Part shown: positions 17,498 through 25,717 of the stretch, in pieces
Numbering within the stretch: position 1 is the first letter of the stretch
Layout: each line of letters opens with the position of its first letter
Source: Lactobacillus sp.
GTDB lineage: Bacteria > Bacillota > Bacilli > Lactobacillales > Lactobacillaceae
NCBI GenBank assembly: GCA_022651245.1
Contig: JALCQM010000014.1
Span: 1-64,000, forward strand
Length of the DNA stretch: 64,000 bases
Direction of reading: 5' to 3'
The notes under the pieces: model-generated
Seen by the model: the letters and a program-made list of their open reading frames with translations, nothing else
Told to the model about the DNA's origin: nothing
The model's database searches: none
Translations under genes and position numbers: made by a program

Positions 17498-18119
17498 CGT
17501 ATTATTTGACCTCGACGGGACGTTGGTGGACACCGAGCGGGTGTTTTTAGCTGGCAACGTCGCGGCAGCCCAACACTTGGGACTCGAACGGACGCAAGCC
17601 GATTTTTTGCCGTTGGTCGGGGCGGCAGGCGATGTTGAAGCGGCCTTGATCGCGCAGATCGTGGGCGCTGAGCACGTGCGGGCATTTACTGACGCGACGA
17701 TGGCGTTTGTGGATGAGCGACTCGATCATGGGGACTCGATCGCTTTACCTGGTGCGACGGCGTTGTTACACCGTTTGCGGCAAAATGGTCGGACTGTGGG
17801 GGTCGTCACCAGTTCTAGTCAGCACCATCTCGACCAGGTCTTGGCGAATACCGGATGGCAACAGGCGTTTGATTGCTATGTCAACTTGACTCATGGGCGA
17901 CCCAAACCAGCGCCTGATCTCTATCAGCACGCGCTGCAACAAGCTGCCTTGTCTGCACCGCAAACGATCGCCGTCGAAGATACGCCGGTTGGTGTGCAAT
18001 CGGCTAAAGCGGCAGGTTTGCGGTGTTTGCAAGTGCCTGATTTGGCGCCGGTCAGTGCAGAGGCGACTGCGCATTTTGATGATTTAGACACTGTTGGACA
18101 GTGGATCTTGGCCCACTAG
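17487..18119 (+). CDS. HAD-superfamily phosphatase/phosphoglucomutase-like hydrolase
   Basis: A subfamily with an alpha-helical cap, like beta-phosphoglucomutase and phosphoglycolate phosphatase. Motif I is FDLDGTLVDTE at residues 7-17, motif II is VVTSSS, the Lys motif is HGRPKPAPD, and motif IV is AVEDTPVGVQSAKAAG. Substrate cannot be told from sequence. GGACAGGAGG precedes the start, within the end of folC, so the two are translationally coupled. 210 residues. Confidence 0.9.
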   Translation: MIANVLFDLDGTLVDTERVFLAGNVAAAQHLGLERTQADFLPLVGAAGDVEAALIAQIVGAEHVRAFTDATMAFVDERLDHGDSIALPGATALLHRLRQNGRTVGVVTSSSQHHLDQVLANTGWQQAFDCYVNLTHGRPKPAPDLYQHALQQAALSAPQTIAVEDTPVGVQSAKAAGLRCLQVPDLAPVSAEATAHFDDLDTVGQWILAH

Positions 18120-18152
18120 CGTAATCTCTCTGACATAAAGGGGGAAATCGTG

Positions 18153-18818
18153 ATGGCAGGATTGTATGAACGTGTCGCGGCGCATAGTGCTGGCGGCTTG
18201 TCTGATGCGGAGCTCATGCAGGTTTTGTTACGCAGTGGCACAGCCAGTGTCCCGGTCCAAGAAACCGTGGCGATGTTATTGGCACGCTGGCCGGCACTGA
18301 ACGGGCTGGCGCAGGCGAACGTCGCGCAGTTAACGGCGATTCCTGGGATCGGGTTGAGCAAAGCGGTGGGGCTCGTTGCGGGGATCGAATTTGGCCAGCG
18401 CGTCTGGTCACAAACCACGTTGCGGTATGGGGCTGCCGTGTCCAGTGAGGCATTGGGGGGCCACTTGGTTCGGCGTTTGCGTGGCCAGCGGCGGGAGGTC
18501 ATGTTGACTGCGTATCTGGATACGCAGATGCGCATGATCCAGGAAGCGACGACCGCTTTAGGCGGCTTAGATGCCGCCGCTGCAGATCCGCGGGTCGTTT
18601 TTGCCAACGCGTTACGGCAAAATGCGGGCCGCTTGATCATTGCGCATAATCATCCTAGTGGTGATCCTACGCCTAGTTCAGCAGATGTTGACGTGACGGC
18701 ACGCTTCGTCGCCGCTGGCCAGTTGTTGGGGATCCAGGTTGTTGATCATCTCGTCATTGGCAACGGCAGTTATTATTCGTTTGCGGAACACGATGAAGAC
18801 TTAAGTTTTTTCAAATAA
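18153..18818 (+). CDS. radC: RadC family JAB-domain protein
   Basis: Carries an N-terminal helix-hairpin-helix segment ([22 protein letters not shown]) and a C-terminal JAMM/MPN metalloprotease-like fold with [18 protein letters not shown] (the H-x-H-x10-D signature). Its role in repair or recombination is unsettled in the literature. AAAGGGGGAAA lies 5 nt before GTG 18150 and 8 nt before ATG 18153; the ATG is preferred. 221 residues, directly upstream of mreB, a common arrangement in Firmicutes. Confidence 0.93.
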   Translation: MAGLYERVAAHSAGGLSDAELMQVLLRSGTASVPVQETVAMLLARWPALNGLAQANVAQLTAIPGIGLSKAVGLVAGIEFGQRVWSQTTLRYGAAVSSEALGGHLVRRLRGQRREVMLTAYLDTQMRMIQEATTALGGLDAAAADPRVVFANALRQNAGRLIIAHNHPSGDPTPSSADVDVTARFVAAGQLLGIQVVDHLVIGNGSYYSFAEHDEDLSFFK

Positions 18819-18872
18819 TCGTTGCCAAAAGGGATTTGCGGCCAACGTGTCTATAGTCGCTGTGGGCTTTTG

Positions 18873-18881
18873 TGCTATAAT
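18873..18881 (+). promoter_or_regulatory. Extended -10 promoter of mreB
   Basis: TG-C-TATAAT ending at 18881, 43 nt before the mreB start, with a poor -35 box. Confidence 0.5.
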
Positions 18882-18924
18882 GCGAGAGACCACATTACAG
18901 AAACGCGTTGAAGGAGAGAACATC

Positions 18925-19929
18925 TTGTTTGGATTAGGCTCAAAGAATATCGGGATCGATCTCGGCACCGCCAATACTTTGGTGTACGTCGATGGAAAAG
19001 GGATCGTGTTACACGAACCGTCCGTCGTTGCGAAGAACACCCAGACCGGCGAGGTCATCGACGTTGGCGAAGCGGCGCGGGCGATGATCGGCCGTACTCC
19101 GGCCAACGTTACCGCGATCCGGCCGATGAAAGACGGCGTGATTGCCGATTATGATACGACTGCCGCAATGTTGAAATATTTTATGGAAAAAGCTTTAGGT
19201 GGTTCTGGAAACCATCCGCAAGTGATGATCTGTGTCCCGAGCGGCGTGACTGAAGTTGAAAAACGAGCCGTGATCGATGCTGCGAAGGTGGCAGGGGCCA
19301 AAGAGGCCTTCGTGATCGAAGAACCGTATGCCGCTGCAATCGGCGCAGGGTTGCCCGTGATGGATCCGACCGGGAGTATGGTAGTCGATATCGGTGGTGG
19401 GACTACCGACGTGGCAACGATTTCTCTAGGAGGGATCGTCTCGAGTCGTTCGATTCGAATGGCAGGCGATAAGATGGACGAGTCCATCATCACCTATGTT
19501 CGCCAGAACTATAACTTATTGATCGGGGAACGCACGGCTGAAGATATCAAGATGCAATGCGGTTCTGCATCTGCAGAACGCGCTAAAGAAATTGATGGGA
19601 TGACCATCCGCGGTCGTGATTTGTTAACTGGCCTCCCAAAGACGATCGAGATTACCGCCGTGGATGTCGCCACCGCTATCCACGAAGTCGTTGTCGCGAT
19701 CATCGAAGCGGTTAAGGAGACCCTGGAAGAGACCTCTCCTGAAATTGCTGCGGATGTGATCGATCACGGGATCGTTTTGACCGGTGGCGGGGCTTTGTTG
19801 AAGCACCTGTCTGAAGTCATCTCCGATGCGGCACAAGTACCGGTCTTCATTGCTCAAGATCCGCTGGATTGTGTTGCTATTGGCACTGGTGAGTCTTTGA
19901 AGAACATCGACGACTTGAAGAAGCACTAG
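18925..19929 (+). CDS. mreB: Rod shape-determining protein MreB
   Basis: A bacterial actin that forms membrane filaments and directs lateral wall synthesis. It starts [21 protein letters not shown] (phosphate 1 motif), has [12 protein letters not shown] (phosphate 2) and [11 protein letters not shown] (adenosine motif). The start is TTG 18925, with AAGGAG 8 nt upstream; longer in-frame readings begin with unrelated residues. 334 residues is standard. It heads the mreBCD-minCD block. Confidence 0.96.
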   Translation: MFGLGSKNIGIDLGTANTLVYVDGKGIVLHEPSVVAKNTQTGEVIDVGEAARAMIGRTPANVTAIRPMKDGVIADYDTTAAMLKYFMEKALGGSGNHPQVMICVPSGVTEVEKRAVIDAAKVAGAKEAFVIEEPYAAAIGAGLPVMDPTGSMVVDIGGGTTDVATISLGGIVSSRSIRMAGDKMDESIITYVRQNYNLLIGERTAEDIKMQCGSASAERAKEIDGMTIRGRDLLTGLPKTIEITAVDVATAIHEVVVAIIEAVKETLEETSPEIAADVIDHGIVLTGGGALLKHLSEVISDAAQVPVFIAQDPLDCVAIGTGESLKNIDDLKKH

Positions 19930-19936
19930 TGACGCG

Positions 19937-19967
19937 AGCCGGTGACCGTTGTGGTGCCGGCTTTTTT
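19937..19967 (+). terminator. Hairpin between mreB and mreC
   Basis: Stem AGCCGG (19937-19942) with CCGGCT (19957-19962) and five or more T. It could attenuate read-through into mreC. Confidence 0.6.
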
Positions 19968-20008
19968 CAAGAGCGACACACTAGCAAATCAATGAGAGCG
20001 AGTATGAC

Positions 20009-20869
20009 ATGAACAAGTTCTTTTCCAACAAAAAGTTGATCGTGGTCATGATTGCCTTGCTACTGAGTTTAGGATTGGTGTCTTATTCTGTCGCGGTTCG
20101 CGATAAGCGCAACACGCCGCCTGTCATCCAACAGATCGGCAACGATGTGGTGGGGATCGGCGCGCGCATCGTGACGGCACCTGCCCAATGGCTCAAAGGC
20201 GGTTTAGACGATATCGACGATTTGATCAATACTTACAGTGAGAATAAACAGCTGAAGGCGCAGATTGAAGACCTTGCGCAAACTAAGGTGCAAGCGCAGA
20301 CGCTGAAACGAGAAAACGCGGCGCTCAAAAAGCAGCTCAAATTAGATGGGACGCTGACCGATTATAGTCAGATCAATGCCAGCGTGATGCTGCGCAGTCC
20401 AGACGACTGGCGCAATATCGTTGTGATCAACAAAGGCTCTGGTGCGGGTGTGAAGAAAAATATGCCGGTCATGTCAGGCTCAGGTGTCGTTGGGCGAATC
20501 GTTGAGGTCAATAAGACTAATGCGAAAGTCGAAATGTTGTCGACTGACAACAAGGCGGCTGATCATTTTGCGGCGCAGATCACGACGGCTGGTGGGGCAA
20601 CCATCAATGGGGTCATCACGGGTTATAGTCAAAAACGTGGCGAGTTGATCTTGGGTCAATTGAATACCGACAAAAATATTAAAAAAGGGCAGAAGGTGGT
20701 CACCTCTGGTCTCGGTGGTGCCACCCCGAAAGGCTTGTTGCTCGGAACCGTGCAGTCTGTCGATAAAGATGACTATGGTTTGGCCAATACCGTCTACCTC
20801 AAACCGGCGGCAAACCTCGATGATCTCAGCGTGGTCACAGTGATCGCCCGGACCATTGCCAGTGATTGA
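20009..20869 (+). CDS. mreC: Rod shape-determining protein MreC
   Basis: A bitopic membrane protein that scaffolds the elongation machinery outside the membrane. It has one N-terminal transmembrane helix (residues about 10-30), a coiled coil (about 70-112, QLKAQIEDLAQTKVQAQTLK), and two beta-barrel domains beginning with the NASVMLRSPDDWRN segment. The ribosome-binding site is weak (GAGAGCGAG). 286 residues is normal. Confidence 0.94.
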   Translation: MNKFFSNKKLIVVMIALLLSLGLVSYSVAVRDKRNTPPVIQQIGNDVVGIGARIVTAPAQWLKGGLDDIDDLINTYSENKQLKAQIEDLAQTKVQAQTLKRENAALKKQLKLDGTLTDYSQINASVMLRSPDDWRNIVVINKGSGAGVKKNMPVMSGSGVVGRIVEVNKTNAKVEMLSTDNKAADHFAAQITTAGGATINGVITGYSQKRGELILGQLNTDKNIKKGQKVVTSGLGGATPKGLLLGTVQSVDKDDYGLANTVYLKPAANLDDLSVVTVIARTIASD

Positions 20870-20877
20870 GCGCGGGT

Positions 20878-20906
20878 AAAGGGACGCTTCGGCGCCCTTT
20901 TTTGCC
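20878..20906 (+). terminator. Hairpin between mreC and mreD
   Basis: GGG-A-CGC, a TTCG tetraloop and GCGCCC, then TTTTTT; one bulged A. A compact terminator inside the operon. Confidence 0.6.
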
Positions 20907-20959
20907 GTGAGGTGGGTTAACGAGAATCGCTGAGAGGCGGGTCTAGAAAGGTGGTAAGT

Positions 20960-21490
20960 ATGCAGACAGAACATCCCTTCACAGGCCATGGGTGGATCGC
21001 GCTATTGCTATTTGTGGCCTTGTTGCTCGATGGCGTCTTGAGCTTGGTGCTCGGGCAATGGTTGTTGACCCCGCAATTTAGTGGGGTGCCACAGCTGACC
21101 TTGATCACGCTATTGATGATCGTGATTTTTTTGCCTGAAGAGCAGTACGTGGTCGTCTTTGCCGTTGGCTTCGGCTTATTGTTTGATGTGGTGTATACCG
21201 GGATTTTAGGGATTACTGCCTTATTGTGGCCGGTGATCGTCTACATTGCCGTCCAATTACGCAGGTACATTCCCCGCTCGCCACTATTTGTTGGGGCCTT
21301 GGTCGTGATTGCCGTCACGCTTTTCGTCGCGTTCAACGATGTGCTGAATCAGTTGATCGGTTATGGGACCAGCGCGTTTGTCTTGCTGGTCACGGCGCAT
21401 TTGGGTCCGGCGTTATTAGTGAATGTGGTCGGTTTTGCGATTGTTTATTTGCCTTTGAGCCGAATATTGATAAACTTAAAGAGAAGTTAG
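20960..21490 (+). CDS. mreD: Rod shape-determining protein MreD
   Basis: An integral membrane partner of MreC. The 176-residue protein is hydrophobic with about five membrane helices (for example WIALLLFVALLLDGVLSLV) and the family segment FLPEEQYVVVFAVGFGLLFDVVYTG. The ATG at 20960 is preferred because AGAAAGGTGG lies directly upstream; a GTG at 20951 falls inside that site. It follows mreC by 90 bp. Confidence 0.92.
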   Translation: MQTEHPFTGHGWIALLLFVALLLDGVLSLVLGQWLLTPQFSGVPQLTLITLLMIVIFLPEEQYVVVFAVGFGLLFDVVYTGILGITALLWPVIVYIAVQLRRYIPRSPLFVGALVVIAVTLFVAFNDVLNQLIGYGTSAFVLLVTAHLGPALLVNVVGFAIVYLPLSRILINLKRS

Positions 21491-21494
21491 TGAG

Positions 21495-21520
21495 CGCCAC
21501 CGGCTTGCCGGTGGTGTTTT
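21495..21520 (+). terminator. Hairpin between mreD and minC
   Basis: CACCGG (21498-21503), CTTG loop, CCGGTG (21508-21513), then TGTTTT. A weak terminator. Confidence 0.55.
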
Positions 21521-21567
21521 GCTAACCTGATGAAGGCTGGTACTGCGGTGCCATACGAGGTGAGAAA

Positions 21568-22224
21568 GTGGATGCAGTGATTTTAAAAGGGCGCAAGGAC
21601 GGCTTTGAGCTTCAATTAGCGGATGAAGCGGATTGGACCGCGATCTTGTCGGGGTTGGAAGCCTTATTGCAAAAGCTGGCCCAAGATACGCCTGAAGGTG
21701 ACGTCGAGTTCTTGTTGACAACGGGCAACCGCTTGTTGTCGGCGGACCAACAAACGCAGGTGCGGCGGGTTTTTGATCGTTTTCCTCGCTTTGAGGTCAA
21801 GACGATCCAAGCGGCCGTGGCGGACAGTGCCACATTGAAGGCGCAATGCTTGGCGCGCTCTGTGCATTTAGTCGGCGGCATTATTCGCTCGGGCCAAGTC
21901 GTGTCGTATACGGGAGACGTGCTGTTTATGGGGACGTTGCACCGCAGCGGGACACTGCAGGCGACTGGGAGCATTTTTGTGATGGGCGGGGTCGAAGGTC
22001 TCTTGATTGCAGGGGCTAGCGGTGACCAGCAGGCAGTGATTGTTGGGGATATCGGCCATGCTGGGCAGATTCGGATCGCCGATACCGTCGAGATCATTGA
22101 AGATAATGCGTACTCGGCGCAAACGCTCAGTTACATTAATGATCTACATATTTTGGAGCATGGGCAAGTGGCGGCACTCGCGCAATTACGTCCAAAACTT
22201 TTCCGGAAACTGGAGGACTTTTAA
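21568..22224 (+). CDS. minC: Septum site-determining protein MinC
   Basis: An FtsZ-polymerisation inhibitor that acts with MinD to block polar division. It has a variable N-terminal domain (1 to about 105) and a C-terminal beta-helix domain marked by GGIIRSGQVVSYTGDVLFMG and GSIFVMGGVEGLLIAG. It starts at GTG 21568, after CGAGGTGAG, and ends directly at the minD start codon. 218 residues. Confidence 0.93.
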   Translation: MDAVILKGRKDGFELQLADEADWTAILSGLEALLQKLAQDTPEGDVEFLLTTGNRLLSADQQTQVRRVFDRFPRFEVKTIQAAVADSATLKAQCLARSVHLVGGIIRSGQVVSYTGDVLFMGTLHRSGTLQATGSIFVMGGVEGLLIAGASGDQQAVIVGDIGHAGQIRIADTVEIIEDNAYSAQTLSYINDLHILEHGQVAALAQLRPKLFRKLEDF

Positions 22225-23019
22225 GTGGGAACAGCATTAGTTGTCACCTCAGGCAAAGGTGGGGTCGGTAAGACGACCACCAGTGCAAATATCGGGACGG
22301 CATTGGCTTTGCAAGGCAAGCGGGTCGTCTTATTGGATCTTGACATCGGTTTGCGTAACTTAGACGTGGTGTTAGGCCTCTCGAACCGCATCATCTATGA
22401 CATTGTGGATGTTGCGACCGGGCGTGCCAAGTTGCATCAAGCTTTGATCAAAGATAAGCGCTTCGATGATTTGTTGTACGTGTTGCCTGCCGCGCAAAAT
22501 GCGGAAAAAGACGCGTTAGAGCCGGAACAAGTCCAAACGATCGTCACGACCTTGCGTGATGAATTTGACTTTGTGATCTTAGATTCACCGGCGGGGATCG
22601 AGCAAGGCTTTCGGAATGCAATCGCCGGTGCAGATGGGGCGATCGTGGTCACGACCCCTGAAATCAGTGCCGTATCGGATGCCGATCGGGTCGTCGGGTT
22701 GCTCGAACAGCGTGACATGGTTTACCCACCGCGGCTAGTGATCAACCGCATCCGGCAGCGCATGATGGATGACGGGCGGTCAATGGATATCGATGAGATC
22801 ACGCAGCATCTGGGAATCGACTTGTTGGGGATCATCATCGATGATGATGATGTGATCGCAACCTCGAATAAGGGCGACACCGTTGTCATGGACCCGGATA
22901 ATTTGGCGAGCCGGGGGTACCGTAATATTGCGCGGCGGCTGTTAGGCGAATCGGTGCCATTGATGAAGCTGGAGCAAAAAAAGCCCGGTTTTTGGGCCCG
23001 GTTATTCCATCGTGGCTAA
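22225..23019 (+). CDS. minD: Septum site-determining ATPase MinD
   Basis: A membrane-associated ParA-type ATPase that recruits MinC. It has the deviant Walker A KGGVGKTT (residues 11-18), the switch segment LDLDIGLRNLD, and a C-terminal amphipathic membrane-targeting helix (PGFWARLFHRG). The start is the GTG at 22225, abutting the minC stop, with TGGAGG inside minC. No MinE is present; in Firmicutes DivIVA takes the topological role, and a divIVA lies at 41236. 264 residues. Confidence 0.95.
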   Translation: MGTALVVTSGKGGVGKTTTSANIGTALALQGKRVVLLDLDIGLRNLDVVLGLSNRIIYDIVDVATGRAKLHQALIKDKRFDDLLYVLPAAQNAEKDALEPEQVQTIVTTLRDEFDFVILDSPAGIEQGFRNAIAGADGAIVVTTPEISAVSDADRVVGLLEQRDMVYPPRLVINRIRQRMMDDGRSMDIDEITQHLGIDLLGIIIDDDDVIATSNKGDTVVMDPDNLASRGYRNIARRLLGESVPLMKLEQKKPGFWARLFHRG

Positions 23020-23038
23020 CGCGAAGGCGAAAAACCGC

Positions 23039-23067
23039 TTGACAATGGATTAAAAACTGATTAAAGT
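23039..23067 (+). promoter_or_regulatory. Promoter of the T-box/ABC transporter transcript
   Basis: TTGACA (23039-23044), 17 bp, TAAAGT (23062-23067). Transcription would begin near 23074, just before Stem I. Confidence 0.65.
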
Positions 23068-23084
23068 AAGCATTAATAAATCAA

Positions 23085-23332
23085 TGCGTTGAGTGGAACT
23101 GGTTCAGGCCTGCGACATCAAGCGAATCCGGAATGGTGAAAGCCGGATGGCCGCCCTGAAACCTCACGTCCACGAGTGCACGGCTGAATCAAGTAGGCTA
23201 TGCCGGTTGGCTCGTTATCGCCGTGGTTGAAAAACACAATGAGGCTGTTGCGGTGACGTGACGGCGAACATGAGGTGGTACCACGGCTTACCAGTCGTCC
23301 TCAAACAGCTTAGGCTGTTTGAGGATTTTTTT
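23085..23332 (+). promoter_or_regulatory. T-box riboswitch, complete copy
   Basis: A tRNA-sensing leader. Stem I spans about 23085-23178: a K-turn-like base, the helix GTGGA (23093-23097) with TCCAC (23169-23173), then an internal loop whose 3' strand (23159-23168, AAACCTCACG) should hold the specifier codon. The T-box AGGTGGTACCACGG is at 23273-23286. The antiterminator pairs GAGG (23272-23275) with CCTC (23299-23302). The competing terminator is a perfect 11-bp stem (23299-23309 with 23314-23324) and a T-run. The UGGU bulge predicts a tRNA with discriminator A. I cannot read the specifier with confidence (CTC, ACC and CAC are all possible in register); CAC/His fits the position but not the discriminator base. 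Confidence 0.85.
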
Positions 23333-23348
23333 GTTGCCGGGGGTTTTC

Positions 23349-23446
23349 AACCACATGAGGTCAGTGTAGTGATGCACTGGCGAAGTGAGGTGGCACCACG
23401 CATCAGCGTCCTCTCGTACCGTTACGGTATGAGTGGACGCTTTTTT
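23349..23446 (+). promoter_or_regulatory. Second T-box module lacking Stem I
   Basis: A repeat of the 3' half of the leader: a Stem III-like hairpin CAGTG/CACTG, the T-box AGGTGGCACCACG (23388-23400), antiterminator pairing GAGG (23387-23390) with CCTC (23410-23413), and a terminator GCGTCC (23406-23411) with GGACGC (23435-23440) plus a T-run. Only about 55 nt separate it from the first terminator, which is too short for its own Stem I. The bulge reads UGGC, not UGGU. Confidence 0.75.
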
Positions 23447-23478
23447 GATTCAATGCAATTTAAGGGGAGGCAATATTC

Positions 23479-24135
23479 ATGGACTATGTATTACAGATCT
23501 TACCGGCATTATTATCTGGACTAAAAATGACCCTCAGCGTCTTTTTTCTTACCTTGATCGGCTCGATTCCGCTAGGGATGTTGTTGTCGGTGGGGTTAAT
23601 GCATAAGGCGAAGTCTTGGTTAGGACAGTTAGGCAACTGGCTTTTGACCGCGTATGTCTGGCTGTTTCGGGGCACGCCACTGTTATTGCAGTTGATCTTC
23701 GTCTTTTATGGATTGCCATTGATCGGGATCGTGTTTGATCGCTTCAACGCCGCGATTTTCGCCTTCATCTTGAATTACGCGGCGTATTTTGCCGAAATTT
23801 TCCGCGGGGGCTTTGGTGCCGTTGAAGTTGGCCAATTCGAAGCCGCGACTGTTTTGAACTTGACCCGTTGGCAGACCTTACGTTACGTGGTGATTCCTCA
23901 GGTTTTGAAGATCGTGCTACCTTCAATGGGCAACGAAGTGATCAACTTGGTCAAAGATTCTAGTTTGGTTTATGTGATCGGGTTAGGCGACTTACTGCGG
24001 GCCGGTAATGTGGCGACATCCCGTGACGTCACGCTGATCCCGTTGGTCTTAGTCGGGATCATTTACCTCTTGATGACGGCCGTGTTGACGTGGGGACAAA
24101 AAAAGGTCGAGAAGTCGTTCTCGTATTACCGTTAG
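23479..24135 (+). CDS. Amino acid ABC transporter permease
   Basis: An inner component of a polar amino acid (PAAT/HisM-type) importer. About five membrane helices are seen. The EAA loop reads GAVEVGQFEAATVLNLTRWQ, with a following VVIPQVLKIVLPSMGNEVI. GGGGAGG is 8 nt before the ATG. The T-box control upstream shows that the cell expresses the transporter when one amino acid runs short. It is followed by the ATPase and binding-protein genes. 218 residues. Confidence 0.92.
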   Translation: MDYVLQILPALLSGLKMTLSVFFLTLIGSIPLGMLLSVGLMHKAKSWLGQLGNWLLTAYVWLFRGTPLLLQLIFVFYGLPLIGIVFDRFNAAIFAFILNYAAYFAEIFRGGFGAVEVGQFEAATVLNLTRWQTLRYVVIPQVLKIVLPSMGNEVINLVKDSSLVYVIGLGDLLRAGNVATSRDVTLIPLVLVGIIYLLMTAVLTWGQKKVEKSFSYYR

Positions 24136-24147
24136 GAGGCCAATGTG

Positions 24148-24789
24148 ATGTTAGAACTGAAAAATATTAATAAGACGTTCAATAACCAAGCTGTCTTGCG
24201 CGATATCAATGTGGTGATTGAAGACCATAAGACATTGGCAATCGTAGGGCCTTCCGGTGCGGGGAAAACGACCTTACTACGGATCATTGCGGGGCTAACA
24301 CCAGCGGATGAGGGCCAGTTCTTATGGCAAGGGCAAGCGACAACGCCTCAACAGCTGCGTAAGGATGGCATCATTGGCGTTGTGTTCCAAGGCTTCGAGC
24401 TGTTCCCGAATATGACGGTATTGAAAAACATCACGCTGGCTCCGACCTTGCAAGGCGTTTCGGCAGCAGAAGCGGAAAAACGGGCACGGGATCTGCTCAC
24501 GCAACTCGATTTGCCCGATCAAGCAGAGGCGTATCCCTTCTCGTTGTCGGGTGGTCAAAAGCAGCGGATCGCGATCGCCCGCGCGCTTGCGTTGAACCCG
24601 CAGATTTTGTTATATGACGAGCCGACATCGGCCTTAGATCCGAACTTGCGGCATTCAGTGGCAAAACTAGTCAACCGCTTCAAAGCAGACGGGATGACAC
24701 AGGTTGTGGTGACCCATGATATGGATTTTGCTCAAGAAGTTGCTGATACGGCCTTCACGGTGTCGAAGCTAGGCGGTGACGTTCAATGA
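24148..24789 (+). CDS. Amino acid ABC transporter ATP-binding protein
   Basis: Powers the importer. It has Walker A GPSGAGKTT, the Q-loop GVVFQGFELFPNMTVLKN, signature LSGGQKQRIAIARALA, Walker B ILLYDEPTSALD and the H-loop VVTHDMDFA. The ATG at 24148 has GGAGG 8 nt upstream; a GTG directly in front is less well spaced. The final four bases overlap the binding-protein gene (ATGA). 213 residues is short; such ATPases usually have about 240. Confidence 0.93.
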   Translation: MLELKNINKTFNNQAVLRDINVVIEDHKTLAIVGPSGAGKTTLLRIIAGLTPADEGQFLWQGQATTPQQLRKDGIIGVVFQGFELFPNMTVLKNITLAPTLQGVSAAEAEKRARDLLTQLDLPDQAEAYPFSLSGGQKQRIAIARALALNPQILLYDEPTSALDPNLRHSVAKLVNRFKADGMTQVVVTHDMDFAQEVADTAFTVSKLGGDVQ

Positions 24790-25601
24790 AAAAATGGTTG
24801 CGAGTGGCACTGATCGCCATCATCGCCATTGTCGCCGTCGGGGCGACAGGATGTGCTCGCCGAGCAGCCAAAAATTCTTGGCCGCGCATCAAGCAGACTA
24901 AAAAAGTTGTGATTGGATTAGACGATTCGTTTGTCCCCATGGGTTTTCGGGAAAAGAACGGGAATCTAAAAGGATTTGATATTGATTTGGCTAAAGCAGT
25001 TTTTAAGTTGTATGGGGTCAAGCCGGATTTTCAATCGATCGAGTGGTCGATGAAGGAAACGGAGTTAAAAAATCAAACGATCGATTTGATCTGGAACGGG
25101 TATTCGAAGACGCCGGAGCGTGCGAAACAAGTGGCGTTTTCGGATGATTACCTGGTCAATCACCAATTGTTGGTGACCAAGACCAAAGACCACATCAATT
25201 CTTATGCCGATATGCGAGGCAAGACGCTAGGCGTGCAAACTGGATCTAGCGGGGCGGCGGCGTTAGATAGTGAGCCGAAGTTGTTGAAGCAATATATCAA
25301 GGGCCAAGATCCGGTGTTGTATGATACCTTCACCAACGCCTTTTTGGACCTCAATGCGGGCCGGATCCAAGGAATCTTCATGGACGAGGTGTACGCGCGT
25401 TATTATGTGGCCCATCAAAGCGATCCGCAAAGCTACAAGATCTTGACCTCTAAAGGCTTTGAGTCTGAGGCTTTTGCGGTGGGGATGCGGCAGTCTGATA
25501 CCGAGTTACAGGCAAAGATCAATCAAGGCTTCAAGACGCTGGAGAAAAACGGCACCATGGCGAAGCTGAAGAAGAAGTGGTTCGGGACAGGCGCGGAGTA
25601 A
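24786..25601 (+). CDS. Amino acid ABC transporter substrate-binding lipoprotein
   Basis: The extracellular receptor of the importer. It has a lipoprotein signal: basic MKKWLR, a hydrophobic stretch, and lipobox GATGC with the lipidated Cys at residue 19. The mature part shows the family's VVIGLDDSFVPMGF start, GFDIDLAKAV, and GVQTGSSG. Substrate cannot be told; the T-box specifier, if decoded, would say. Last gene of the operon; a terminator follows. 271 residues. Confidence 0.93.
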   Translation: MKKWLRVALIAIIAIVAVGATGCARRAAKNSWPRIKQTKKVVIGLDDSFVPMGFREKNGNLKGFDIDLAKAVFKLYGVKPDFQSIEWSMKETELKNQTIDLIWNGYSKTPERAKQVAFSDDYLVNHQLLVTKTKDHINSYADMRGKTLGVQTGSSGAAALDSEPKLLKQYIKGQDPVLYDTFTNAFLDLNAGRIQGIFMDEVYARYYVAHQSDPQSYKILTSKGFESEAFAVGMRQSDTELQAKINQGFKTLEKNGTMAKLKKKWFGTGAE

Positions 25602-25621
25602 CCACGCAATATGCTAAACTG

Positions 25622-25653
25622 AAAGGGCAAGCCAAAGCGGGCTTGCCCTTTTG
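25622..25653 (+). terminator. Terminator of the amino acid transporter operon
   Basis: A perfect 11-bp stem (25622-25632 with 25641-25651) ending in a short T-run. Confidence 0.8.
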
Positions 25654-25717
25654 CGATGCGTGCGGCCAAGCTGGGTCAGCCAAGCCAATGGGGCGAGTTT
25701 TGAGGGAGGAGGGTGCG

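Noticed and set aside
22600-23019. A minE-like gene after minD
   Set aside because: The frame after minD closes at once, and the following 450 bp are promoter and T-box leader.
23258-23524. Plus-strand open frame of 88 codons before the amino acid permease
   Set aside because: It lies across both T-box modules; the bases are explained by RNA structure.
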